5,157 nt of DNA from Thermoplasmata archaeon (lineage in GTDB: Archaea > Thermoplasmatota > Thermoplasmata > UBA10834 > DTMW01). Positions 1 to 5,157 of the stretch are shown here, in pieces. The DNA lies in NCBI GenBank assembly GCA_029858465.1, contig JAOUEZ010000101.1:1-5157 (forward strand). The letters run 5' to 3'. Made by a program: the position numbers and the translations under genes. The notes beneath the pieces were generated by a model. It did not search any database and was not told the origin of the DNA. It saw nothing but the letters and a program-made list of their open reading frames with translations. How positions within the stretch are numbered: the first letter of the stretch is position 1; every line of letters starts with the position of its first letter.

Positions 1-916
1 CAAGGCCCGTGCTCCCGAGGCTGTTTGGGTCGACCGCGTATCCATGGTTCTGGGTCGTTATCCAGATCTTTCCGTCCGTCCCGACAGGCTGGTTCGCGCC
101 CCTATGCCCGAATTTAAGCTTGAATGTCTTCGCTCCGAACGATAGTCCCACCAGCTGATGCCCCAGGCAAATTCCCATGACTGGCATTTCCTGAGATAGT
201 TCCCGAATCGTCTTGACGGTCGTCGACATCATCTCAGGATGCGAAGGGTCTCCTGGTCCGTTGCTGATGAAAAGCGCGTCCGGTTTCAGCTTCCTGATCT
301 CATCCGAAGAAGTATTGAATGGCACTCTCGTCACCGTGAACCGCTTGACAAGGTCGTGGAGTATGTTGAGTTTCAAACCTGTATCAATGAGAACGACATG
401 TCTCTTCGAGCCCCCCTCGTGTCTCTCAACGCTCTTGCACGAGACCTCGGCAACAAGGTTGTCTGCGGACGGGAAGTCCATCTTCTTTAGCTTCTCGATC
501 AGCTCGTCGTGCTTTGGCGATTGGGTCAGGGCAGCCCTCATCGTGCCGTGCTCCCTGATTTTCGTTATCAAAGCCCTCGTGTCCAATCCGTAGATTCCGG
601 GGACCCCGTTTCTTTTCAGATACTGGTCTATCGTCTCATTCTGTGCCCTATGGCTCGGGAGCTCGCATATCTCCCTGACAACGAACGCCCGGACATGCAC
701 ACCGTCGGATTGGTTGTCCGAGGGATTGATCCCGTAGTTCCCAATCATTGGGTACGACATGGTCAATATCTGCCCGCGATAGCTCGGGTCCGTGAGAGAT
801 TCCTGATAGCCAGTCATCCCTGTGTTGAATACTATCTCTCCGAAAACAGATTTTTTCGCGCCGAAAGAATGCCCCTTGAAGACCGCCCCGTCCTCAAGAA
901 CCAGGAAGCATTCCAT
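1..916 (-). CDS. carA: Carbamoyl-phosphate synthase small (glutaminase) subunit, C-terminus cut by window edge
   Basis: CarA hydrolyses glutamine and passes ammonia to the large subunit CarB, which makes carbamoyl phosphate for pyrimidine and arginine synthesis in the cytoplasm. The visible 305 residues start MECFLVLEDG. Residues 30-46 (FNTGMTGYQESLTDPSY) are the hallmark of the CarA N-terminal domain. The class I glutamine amidotransferase domain follows from about residue 172, with the oxyanion-loop motif NGPGDP at 219-224 and the nucleophile elbow GICLGHQ, whose catalytic cysteine is Cys250. QNHGYAVD at 289-296 is also typical. The family is usually about 350-380 residues, so some 50-70 residues, including the catalytic His/Glu pair, lie beyond base 1. 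The start is firm: a TGA stop immediately precedes the ATG in frame, and AGGTCA (922-927, minus strand) is a plausible ribosome site. carB may follow off the left edge; that is inferred from usual gene order. Confidence 0.97.
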   Translation of the reverse strand, partial: MECFLVLEDGAVFKGHSFGAKKSVFGEIVFNTGMTGYQESLTDPSYRGQILTMSYPMIGNYGINPSDNQSDGVHVRAFVVREICELPSHRAQNETIDQYLKRNGVPGIYGLDTRALITKIREHGTMRAALTQSPKHDELIEKLKKMDFPSADNLVAEVSCKSVERHEGGSKRHVVLIDTGLKLNILHDLVKRFTVTRVPFNTSSDEIRKLKPDALFISNGPGDPSHPEMMSTTVKTIRELSQEMPVMGICLGHQLVGLSFGAKTFKLKFGHRGANQPVGTDGKIWITTQNHGYAVDPNSLGSTGL

Positions 917-1056
917 TCAAATGACCTTGCAGGAATAAAGGGAGGGGCTTAAGAACATTTTGTTTTGTCAGAAACAGCAATCTCTCATCGAGTTCGAAAG
1001 CGAACAAACACAAATCTCTTAATCAATTTCCAGACATGTAGGTCAAAGATGAGCAG
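917..1056. promoter_or_regulatory. Divergent intergenic region between carA and the 293-residue gene
   Basis: These 140 bases must hold the 5' signals of two genes that point away from each other. I see no convincing TATA box. The best candidates are TTCTTAAG on the minus strand (948-955) for carA and CTTAATC on the plus strand (1018-1024) for the rightward gene; both are poor matches. Two short inverted repeats are present: TGTTT...AAACA at 961-976 and GTTCG-AAAG-CGAAC at 992-1005. The 15-base string at 963-977 recurs almost exactly at 3946-3960 in the acetyltransferase promoter. Any regulatory role is inference. Confidence 0.35.
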
Positions 1057-1938
1057 ATGATACCGAGGCATTGCGGCGATGTTGGGATTGCAGAAGTCGA
1101 TTTCCCGCTTGAGGAAAAGAGGCTGATAGATCATTTCCTCCACAGGAAATCCTATACCAGGACTAAATTCTATGCGGTGACAAATAAGAAAGACTGGGCG
1201 GTCGTCCAGATATTCAAGAAGCAGACGAAGAACCTTTTCCAGAAAGTTGAAGAGGTCAAGGTACTGTCTCTGCCGGACAGGACGAGGTTCATAATAGAGT
1301 CGAATTTGGACGTGCTGCAAATAGGGCATTTATTGGCTGTGCAGGCCGAGCATCCTAAGGACTTGATAATCGTCCAAGGAAGATTCGATCATGTCTCATT
1401 CATAGATGTGAGACTGCCGGCGAAGATCAGGGTAGTCGATGTAGTTCCTCCGAATCCATCAAAGCTCCAATCTATTATCAAAGATTTTCTGGGCACTAGC
1501 TCAAATATCATAAAAATCGATTTGCAGCTCATAAACATTGAGCGCCTCGCCGAGGAGATTGTGGGTGACAAATTGATCCTCCCATGTGGTTCGGCCTATG
1601 ACGATCTCGTAAAGACGACAAAGAAGGAGTTGTTATTCCTGGACAGAGCACCGGATCTTTCAAAAAAAGATATCATGTCGGCTGAGGTGATCGGCTGCTC
1701 GCTTTCCAAAAGAATATTCGAGGAATTGTACGGGAGTGCTCCAAACCTGCATAATATGTGTCCAAAAGAATCTGAATTTGTTACAAATAATGAAATCCCC
1801 ACGATTTCGCGCTGCTGCAAGGTCAAGAACGGCGTTGAGATTGATGGCAACTGGGTATCGGTTCCTTGGGGAGCGGATCTCTGCGAAGTCGGAGAGGCAA
1901 TCCGCATAGTTCTGAGCATGAACCAAGGAGAATATTAA
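1057..1938 (+). CDS. Uncharacterised archaeal protein, 293 residues, cysteine-bearing
   Basis: The function is unknown. It is a soluble protein with no signal peptide or membrane segment. Stretches that look conserved are IIVQGRFDHVSFID (104-117), RVVDVVPPNPSKL (125-137), LFLDRAPDLS (193-202), IGCSLSKRIFEELYG (212-226), NMCP (233-236), and the C-terminal CCKVKNGVEIDG and VSVPWGADLCEV (253-278). From memory these resemble an archaeal family given only a DUF number, possibly DUF7714; I could not verify this. Cysteines at 6, 177, 214, 235, 253, 254 and 276 cluster in the C-terminal half near apparently conserved positions, which could suit a metal or Fe-S site, but no standard ligand spacing is seen. 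ATG 1057 is the first start after an in-frame TAG at 1039-1041; AGGTCA at 1040-1045 is a weak ribosome site. The gene overlaps the convergent PP-loop gene by four bases. It is clearly coding, with long uninterrupted protein-like composition. Confidence 0.85.
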   Translation: MIPRHCGDVGIAEVDFPLEEKRLIDHFLHRKSYTRTKFYAVTNKKDWAVVQIFKKQTKNLFQKVEEVKVLSLPDRTRFIIESNLDVLQIGHLLAVQAEHPKDLIIVQGRFDHVSFIDVRLPAKIRVVDVVPPNPSKLQSIIKDFLGTSSNIIKIDLQLINIERLAEEIVGDKLILPCGSAYDDLVKTTKKELLFLDRAPDLSKKDIMSAEVIGCSLSKRIFEELYGSAPNLHNMCPKESEFVTNNEIPTISRCCKVKNGVEIDGNWVSVPWGADLCEVGEAIRIVLSMNQGEY

Positions 1939-3842
1939 ATTTCTATATCTTTTTCGAATCTCTGGACAGGACATTCTCCTAGGCATTCTCTGCAATGAAT
2001 GCATTTTTTCGGATCTATTAAAATCTGATAGTCAAGACTAATCGCATCACTCTTGCATCTCCCTATGCAAATTCCACATCCCACGCAGAACATCGCGCGG
2101 GCAACCAATTGCTCCAGAGCATCAACAATATTATCGATTGATTTTTCGTCCTTTTCCTTTATTGAAACGCCTCCCTCCCCAAAGACGACGACTCCGTCAG
2201 TCTTCGCAATATTCTCCTCATTGAGTAATTCGACTGGCCCTAAAACATTCAGCAGATTTGCTACTCTTTCAATGTCGAGCCTTCTTGAGAAGACACCCTC
2301 TGTGCTCATCTCCCCATCGGTGCACGGCCGATAGCCCTTCGCGATCCTCAATCGCAAGGAAACATTGTCGGCTTCTGAGACTTCCATCTCTGTCAAATCA
2401 ACATTCAGATCCCTGAGCCTATTTCTCATCGCGGGCGGCAATCTTTTCCATCGCCAAAGCGCAAGAGAGCCCCATTCTTCCGGAAGTTCTCTCGATTCGC
2501 GGTATTTCTCCAGATATTCTTCCCAGCGCGAGTATTTCAGAAAACCATTCTTCACAATGTCTAACTCAGCAATGTCCGATGAGGGGCATAGATAGCAGCC
2601 GATCCGATCAAGGCCTCTCTCGTACCACGGATTAAATTGCAAATTTCTTGAGAATATGAATAGCCAAACGAGCAAAGCCGGCCATTTCTGGATCGGGGAC
2701 GCGCCTATCTGCCCAGGAACCCACGGGTTTATCCAAACGGAGCCCTTCCGCATCCTCTGCTCCGATTCATAGCTCCGTTGGCCTATAAGCGAAATGACAC
2801 CGTCCGGATAATTCTTGGATATCAATCTCGTCGTCGGCCCGAGCTTGCATATCTTGCAGCACCATCTGAAGTCCTTTCCGGGCGGGCCGAAATAATCGAG
2901 ATTATCCCAGAAAGCCTCTCCCGCATCCTCCCATAGTAGCCTTAGCCCTGTTTCCTCTGCGACTCTCTGTATCTCGCTTACAGTCTCTTCGAGCTCCAAA
3001 CCTGTATTAGCAAATAGTATGTCCGGACGAACACCAGCTTCCAATGCAAGATGAAGCGTGACGAGGCTGTCCTTGCCGCCGCTGAATGATACGGCTATTG
3101 GTTTCCTGTATTTCCTCTCGAGATCAATGATGAAATTCTTCGCGATCTGAACCTTCTTCTCGATATGATCCGAATTGACTCTTACAACCATATCCCAGTC
3201 ATTCTTCTTTTTCTGTCGACCATCCCTTTCTTCAGCTACCCATCTGATTTTTACCGCGACTCCTTTTCCTCTCTCCATCATCTCTGTGCCCGATTTTTTC
3301 GCAATCCCGGTGGCTACAACTGTTCCTCCTTCATCGGTCACTGCGACTTCTGAGCCTGCTTCCAATTCGGAGCTCGCCTCGAGAACGCCTGGCCCCATTA
3401 GATTCGAGCTTTTCCTGATAGATGGCAGCGCCCCATCGTCTGCTTTGACCAACGATTTCCTCATCTTTTCCTGCATCCGAGCTGCCGCTGGAGGTCTGAT
3501 TATAATCTTCTCCCCGAACGGCGGGTCAAAGATTATCGAGCCGAGAACCTGTCCGTCAAAGATAATCTCCTCCATCTTGTCCAGGCTTGGGCATCTGTTG
3601 AGAAGAACAATGTGCCCGTCAGGCAACAGTAGATTTCCGCATCCTTGACCGAATTGAGAATCGGCAATCTTTCTGATGTGCTTGATATCATGCGCAAAGG
3701 CCGGCCTGCAATCTCCAGGCGGTGTGATAGGAATTTCTTTCGTATGAGAGCCGCATGATGGGCAATTCTTCAGCTCAAGTATAGGCAAGTTGCAGGAATC
3801 GCACCATCTCAATACATTGCTGCCGAGTCTTACAATGCTCAC
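1935..3842 (-). CDS. PAPS-reductase-like PP-loop protein with Zn ribbon, PUA and 2x[4Fe-4S] ferredoxin domains
   Basis: This 635-residue multidomain protein resembles the archaeal family annotated as phosphoadenosine phosphosulfate reductase (MJ0973/MJ0066-like, from memory). Domains in order: a zinc ribbon with CxxC pairs C14/C17 and C27/C30; a pre-PUA-like segment (about 50-110); a PUA RNA-binding domain (about 111-202, with LMGPGVLEA and VVATGIA); an ATP pyrophosphatase domain with PP-loop SGGKDS at 254-259 and substrate-side FANTGLEL at 277-284; WCCKIC (C328, C329, C332) and GCYLCP (C416, C419), recalling the CC...CxxC [4Fe-4S] signature of APS reductases; and a C-terminal ferredoxin with C586/589/592/596 and C614/617/620/624. 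The ECGLH-type catalytic tail of classical CysH is absent. It may therefore be a sulfonucleotide reductase carrying its own electron-transfer module, or, given PUA, an RNA thiolation or modification enzyme. The GTG start has no ribosome site but a TATA box about 26 bases upstream, suggesting a leaderless mRNA. Confidence 0.93.
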   Translation of the reverse strand: MSIVRLGSNVLRWCDSCNLPILELKNCPSCGSHTKEIPITPPGDCRPAFAHDIKHIRKIADSQFGQGCGNLLLPDGHIVLLNRCPSLDKMEEIIFDGQVLGSIIFDPPFGEKIIIRPPAAARMQEKMRKSLVKADDGALPSIRKSSNLMGPGVLEASSELEAGSEVAVTDEGGTVVATGIAKKSGTEMMERGKGVAVKIRWVAEERDGRQKKKNDWDMVVRVNSDHIEKKVQIAKNFIIDLERKYRKPIAVSFSGGKDSLVTLHLALEAGVRPDILFANTGLELEETVSEIQRVAEETGLRLLWEDAGEAFWDNLDYFGPPGKDFRWCCKICKLGPTTRLISKNYPDGVISLIGQRSYESEQRMRKGSVWINPWVPGQIGASPIQKWPALLVWLFIFSRNLQFNPWYERGLDRIGCYLCPSSDIAELDIVKNGFLKYSRWEEYLEKYRESRELPEEWGSLALWRWKRLPPAMRNRLRDLNVDLTEMEVSEADNVSLRLRIAKGYRPCTDGEMSTEGVFSRRLDIERVANLLNVLGPVELLNEENIAKTDGVVVFGEGGVSIKEKDEKSIDNIVDALEQLVARAMFCVGCGICIGRCKSDAISLDYQILIDPKKCIHCRECLGECPVQRFEKDIEI

Positions 3843-3848
3843 GCCAAG

Positions 3849-3858
3849 AGCTTAAGCT
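3849..3858. repeat. 10-base perfect palindrome AGCTTAAGCT
   Basis: AGCTTAAGCT reads the same on both strands. It lies between the TATA box of the PP-loop gene (3864-3871) and its GTG start (3842), just upstream of the predicted transcription start. A repressor bound there could block polymerase recruitment. A palindrome of this size can also arise by chance, so the operator role is only a suggestion. Confidence 0.3.
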
Positions 3859-3863
3859 GGGTG

Positions 3864-3871
3864 TATATAAA
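3864..3871 (-). promoter_or_regulatory. Archaeal TATA box (TTTATATA) of the PP-loop gene
   Basis: Read on the minus strand this is TTTATATA, a near-ideal archaeal TATA box, preceded by an A-rich AAATCAA that could serve as the BRE. Its centre is about 26 bases upstream of the GTG at 3842. Archaeal transcription normally starts about 25-27 bases from the box centre, so the transcript should begin at or within a base or two of the start codon. The absence of a Shine-Dalgarno sequence before the GTG agrees with this. Confidence 0.7.
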
Positions 3872-3937
3872 TTGATTTGTACTTTTTAATAATCGCATGA
3901 GTTCTTCAGCTGGTTAAGAGTTATTTCATAATGATTT

Positions 3938-3945
3938 TTTAAATA
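3938..3945 (+). promoter_or_regulatory. Archaeal TATA box (TTTAAATA) of the acetyltransferase gene
   Basis: TTTAAATA lies in the A/T run TTTTTTAAATATTTT (3935-3949). Transcription would be expected to start near 3967, leaving a short 5' leader of about 24 bases to the TTG at 3991, or about 36 to the ATG at 4003. The run contains the palindromes TTTAAA and AAATATTT, so it could also be used on the opposite strand. The minus-strand gene, however, has its own better-placed box at 3864-3871. Confidence 0.6.
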
Positions 3946-3990
3946 TTTTGTCGAAAACAGAATACAAGCAATAATAATGGCAATCGGTAT

Positions 3991-4512
3991 TTGCCTGAGC
4001 AGATGCACGAAAATATTCATGCACCGGTCATTTCCATCCGCCTCGGTAACAAGGAGGACCGGAAATCAATCTTGGACATCTGCAGGCTATCCTTTCGCAG
4101 AGTGTACACTTTCATAGCGGCTCAAAATCTGAAATCCAACCCTCATACCATCATCGCAGAGGTCGACGGCAAGGTCGCGGGATTCCTGGTTTCGAAGACG
4201 ATCCTTCTGAAAAATCAGAAATTGGGGTACATATTCTGGTTGGCTACTCATCCGGATTATCGGCGACATGGGATCGCACTGAGATTGATGAGTTCGATCA
4301 TCGATGAGTTCAGAACAGACGGGATCAGGAACGTATTCATCGCTGTCGAGCGAGGCAATAAGATCGGCGAGGATCTTTTCTCAAAATGCGGTTTCTACCG
4401 TATGTCCAGAAAAGATTTCCGAAAGAGGTTTGGGATTTGGAGCGCATGGATTCTCTACTCAAGGTTCTTGCTCGCGCCGCATGAGATGATATTCTACAAT
4501 TATCTGAAATGA
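3991..4512 (+). CDS. GNAT-family N-acetyltransferase
   Basis: It would transfer an acetyl group from acetyl-CoA to an amine; the acceptor (protein N-terminus, small molecule or other) cannot be told from sequence. The protein has up to 173 residues and is cytoplasmic. The GNAT fold can be followed: beta-1 with VISIRLGNKEDRKSIL (13-28), beta-2/3 with TIIAEVDGKVAGFLVS (53-68), beta-4 and the acetyl-CoA pyrophosphate loop in LATHPDYRRHGIALRLM (84-100, signature R-R-H-G-I-A at 91-96), then IAVERGNKIGEDLFSKCGF (117-135), the usual late helix and strand. This layout resembles RimI-like enzymes. A basic and aromatic C-terminal tail of about 35 residues (139-173) goes beyond the minimal domain. The start is uncertain: TTG 3991 or ATG 4003, neither with a strong ribosome site; both keep the whole domain. 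The gene has its own TATA box and converges with ribH. Confidence 0.88.
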   Translation: MPEQMHENIHAPVISIRLGNKEDRKSILDICRLSFRRVYTFIAAQNLKSNPHTIIAEVDGKVAGFLVSKTILLKNQKLGYIFWLATHPDYRRHGIALRLMSSIIDEFRTDGIRNVFIAVERGNKIGEDLFSKCGFYRMSRKDFRKRFGIWSAWILYSRFLLAPHEMIFYNYLK

Positions 4513-4521
4513 GAAAGACTT

Positions 4522-4553
4522 AGCACTGTCCCGATGAAAATCGAGAGAGTGCT
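4522..4553. repeat. Imperfect hairpin with GAAA tetraloop in the gap between convergent genes
   Basis: The 50-base gap between the acetyltransferase and ribH stops holds an inverted repeat. Outer arms AGCACT (4522-4527) and AGTGCT (4548-4553) pair fully. Inside them come a mismatch, two pairs and another mismatch. The innermost stem CGAT/ATCG (4532-4535 and 4540-4543) closes a GAAA loop, a GNRA tetraloop on the plus-strand transcript. On the minus strand the loop is TTTC. No T tract follows on either side, so a classical intrinsic terminator is not shown. A role in 3'-end formation for one or both genes is plausible only from its position. Confidence 0.45.
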
Positions 4554-4562
4554 TCCGCAATC

Positions 4563-4976
4563 TCAATGGAGTTTCTGATGCAGCTTGACGACTGCTTCGA
4601 CTGCTTCTTTCGCTTTGTCGATCCTGTCTTGCGCCTGCAACCTGCTCATGCCGGGGCCGCTGATGCCAAGTCCGACAGGCTTGTCGTATTCGACCGATAG
4701 GTCTGTCAGCTTCCTGCTTGTCTGGTTCATGATGACGGTGTCGTGCTCCGTCTCTCCCTCGATGACAGCCCCTATGACCACGACCGCATCGATGTCCTTC
4801 TCCTTGAGGAGTTTCTTGACGGCGAGCGGCATGTCATACACTCCGGGCACGGTTATCTCCTTTGATATCTGCGCCCCGAGGAATTTCGCGTGCTCTCTCG
4901 CCCTCTCGAGCATCATCAGAGTGATGTCGTAGTTGTATTCGCTTGCGACGACGCCGATTTTTATGTTCTTTACCAT
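4563..4976 (-). CDS. ribH: 6,7-dimethyl-8-ribityllumazine synthase (riboflavin biosynthesis)
   Basis: RibH condenses 5-amino-6-ribitylaminouracil with 3,4-dihydroxy-2-butanone 4-phosphate to give 6,7-dimethyl-8-ribityllumazine, the penultimate step to riboflavin. It usually acts as a pentamer or 60-mer shell in the cytoplasm. The 137-residue protein has the archaeal short length. Visible signatures: VVASEYN at 9-15, where Tyr14 takes the aromatic place that stacks on the pyrimidine; VPGVYDMP at 43-50; GAVIEGETEHDTVI at 69-82 with the catalytic His78; LGISGPGM at 103-110; and QAQDRID at 114-120, whose Arg118 matches the phosphate-binding arginine. No key residue is missing. ATG 4976 is chosen because AAAGGAGG (4985-4992) sits eight bases upstream and MVKNIKIGVVA matches a family N-terminus; the in-frame ATG at 5006 would add ten unlikely residues. 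The start lies one base after the stop of the upstream gene, so the two are probably co-transcribed. Confidence 0.96.
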   Translation of the reverse strand: MVKNIKIGVVASEYNYDITLMMLERAREHAKFLGAQISKEITVPGVYDMPLAVKKLLKEKDIDAVVVIGAVIEGETEHDTVIMNQTSRKLTDLSVEYDKPVGLGISGPGMSRLQAQDRIDKAKEAVEAVVKLHQKLH

Positions 4977-4977
4977 T

Positions 4978-5157
4978 CTATCTTCCTCCTTTGACTGGTC
5001 CGGCATCCTTGAAGCCCTGCCTCTGGCCAGTGCCGGCCTTTCTGGTCAGGTCATCGGGCTTGAAAAGGAGTTTGTATGCGTTGATTGCATGCTCTCTCGT
5101 CCTTCTCTCAGCGAGCCATACGAGTTCCTTGTCATCTTTCGCCTCGTCCTCGTGTAC
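4978..5157 (-). CDS. C-terminal fragment of an unrecognised gene upstream of ribH (N-terminus off window)
   Basis: From the right edge a minus-strand frame stays open for 59 codons to a TAG at 4978-4980, one base before the ribH ATG. Its residues read as protein: an acidic start (HEDEAKDDKE), a helix-like stretch LVWLAERRTREHAINAYKLL, then FKPDDLTRK and a basic, glycine-rich tail ending GPVKGGR. I do not recognise the family from this tail. The stop-to-start spacing of one base and the ribH ribosome site inside its last codons suggest an operon with translational coupling. A disordered basic tail could bind nucleic acid, but that is a guess. Confidence 0.65.
   Translation of the reverse strand, partial: VHEDEAKDDKELVWLAERRTREHAINAYKLLFKPDDLTRKAGTGQRQGFKDAGPVKGGR
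4985..4992 (-). promoter_or_regulatory. Strong Shine-Dalgarno site of ribH
   Basis: On the minus strand this reads AAAGGAGG, eight bases before the ATG at 4976. It decides the ribH start over the in-frame ATG at 5006, which lies upstream of this site. The site is inside the last codons of the upstream gene, so ribosomes finishing that gene stop right at the ribH start. Confidence 0.8.

Noticed and set aside
213..952. Plus-strand open frames of up to 147 residues across the carA region
   Set aside because: They lie antisense to carA, whose minus-strand product has unmistakable family motifs; their own translations resemble no protein.
992..1005. GTTCG-AAAG-CGAAC as a tRNA T-arm fragment
   Set aside because: GTTCG suggests a T-arm, but there is no acceptor stem, anticodon arm or CCA-side pairing around it; it is only a short hairpin.
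985..1329. Minus-strand 114-residue open frame at the start of the unknown gene
   Set aside because: It is antisense to the well-supported plus-strand gene, is rich in Arg/Leu/Phe as expected of a shadow frame, and has no ribosome site that I can see.
3175..3648. Plus-strand 157-residue open frame inside the PP-loop gene
   Set aside because: Serine/proline/phenylalanine-rich composition typical of the antisense of a coding frame; the minus strand carries the PUA and zinc-ribbon protein here.
3977..4114. ATG at 3977 as the acetyltransferase start
   Set aside because: It is in a different frame from the GNAT domain and runs into a stop after about 45 codons.
4585..4932. Plus-strand 115-residue open frame antisense to ribH
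   Set aside because: Low-complexity Ser/Thr/Met content, fully covered by ribH on the other strand.
4977..5006. Ten-residue N-terminal extension of ribH from the ATG at 5006
   Set aside because: The strong ribosome site lies between this ATG and the one at 4976, family members begin close to MVKNIKIGVVA, and the extension would overlap the upstream gene in another frame.
1..5157. Defence system, CRISPR array, integrated element or DndC-type phosphorothioation cluster
   Set aside because: No repeats with regular spacing, no integrase or transposase, and no Dnd partner genes; the PP-loop protein has a PUA/ferredoxin layout unlike DndC, and its neighbours are housekeeping genes.

Overview
The window reads as chromosomal DNA of an archaeon, most likely a methanogen or a relative in the Euryarchaeota/Thermoplasmatota. 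Three things point there. The RibH is of the short archaeal type. The central 635-residue Zn ribbon-PUA-PP-loop-ferredoxin protein belongs to a family I know from methanogens and related archaea. Clear archaeal TATA boxes (TTTATATA and TTTAAATA) sit at the right distance upstream of two genes. Base composition is moderate, and nothing looks like a phage, transposon, CRISPR array or structural RNA. The lineage below archaeon is an inference.

Layout, left to right. (1) Bases 1-916, minus strand: carA, the glutaminase subunit of carbamoyl-phosphate synthase, whose C-terminal end is cut by the window edge. (2) Bases 917-1056: a divergent intergenic region with no convincing TATA box but several short inverted repeats. 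(3) Bases 1057-1938, plus strand: a 293-residue conserved-looking protein of unknown function with seven cysteines. (4) Bases 1935-3842, minus strand: a PAPS-reductase-like PP-loop protein with an N-terminal zinc ribbon, a PUA RNA-binding domain and a C-terminal two-cluster ferredoxin. Genes 3 and 4 converge and share four bases at their stop codons. (5) Bases 3843-3990: a divergent promoter region with one good TATA box per strand. (6) Bases 3991-4512, plus strand: a GNAT N-acetyltransferase. (7) Bases 4513-4562: a convergent gap holding a hairpin. (8) Bases 4563-4976, minus strand: ribH, lumazine synthase of riboflavin biosynthesis. (9) Bases 4978-5157, minus strand: the C-terminal 59 residues of an unrecognised gene, one base ahead of ribH and probably in the same operon.

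The genes serve different routes: pyrimidine/arginine precursor supply (carA), flavin synthesis (ribH), sulfur or RNA chemistry (the PP-loop protein) and acyl transfer (GNAT). This is therefore mostly an ordinary housekeeping region. The part most worth a second look is the convergent pair in the middle: a PP-loop enzyme that combines RNA-binding and electron-transfer modules, overlapping tail to tail with an uncharacterised cysteine-bearing protein.
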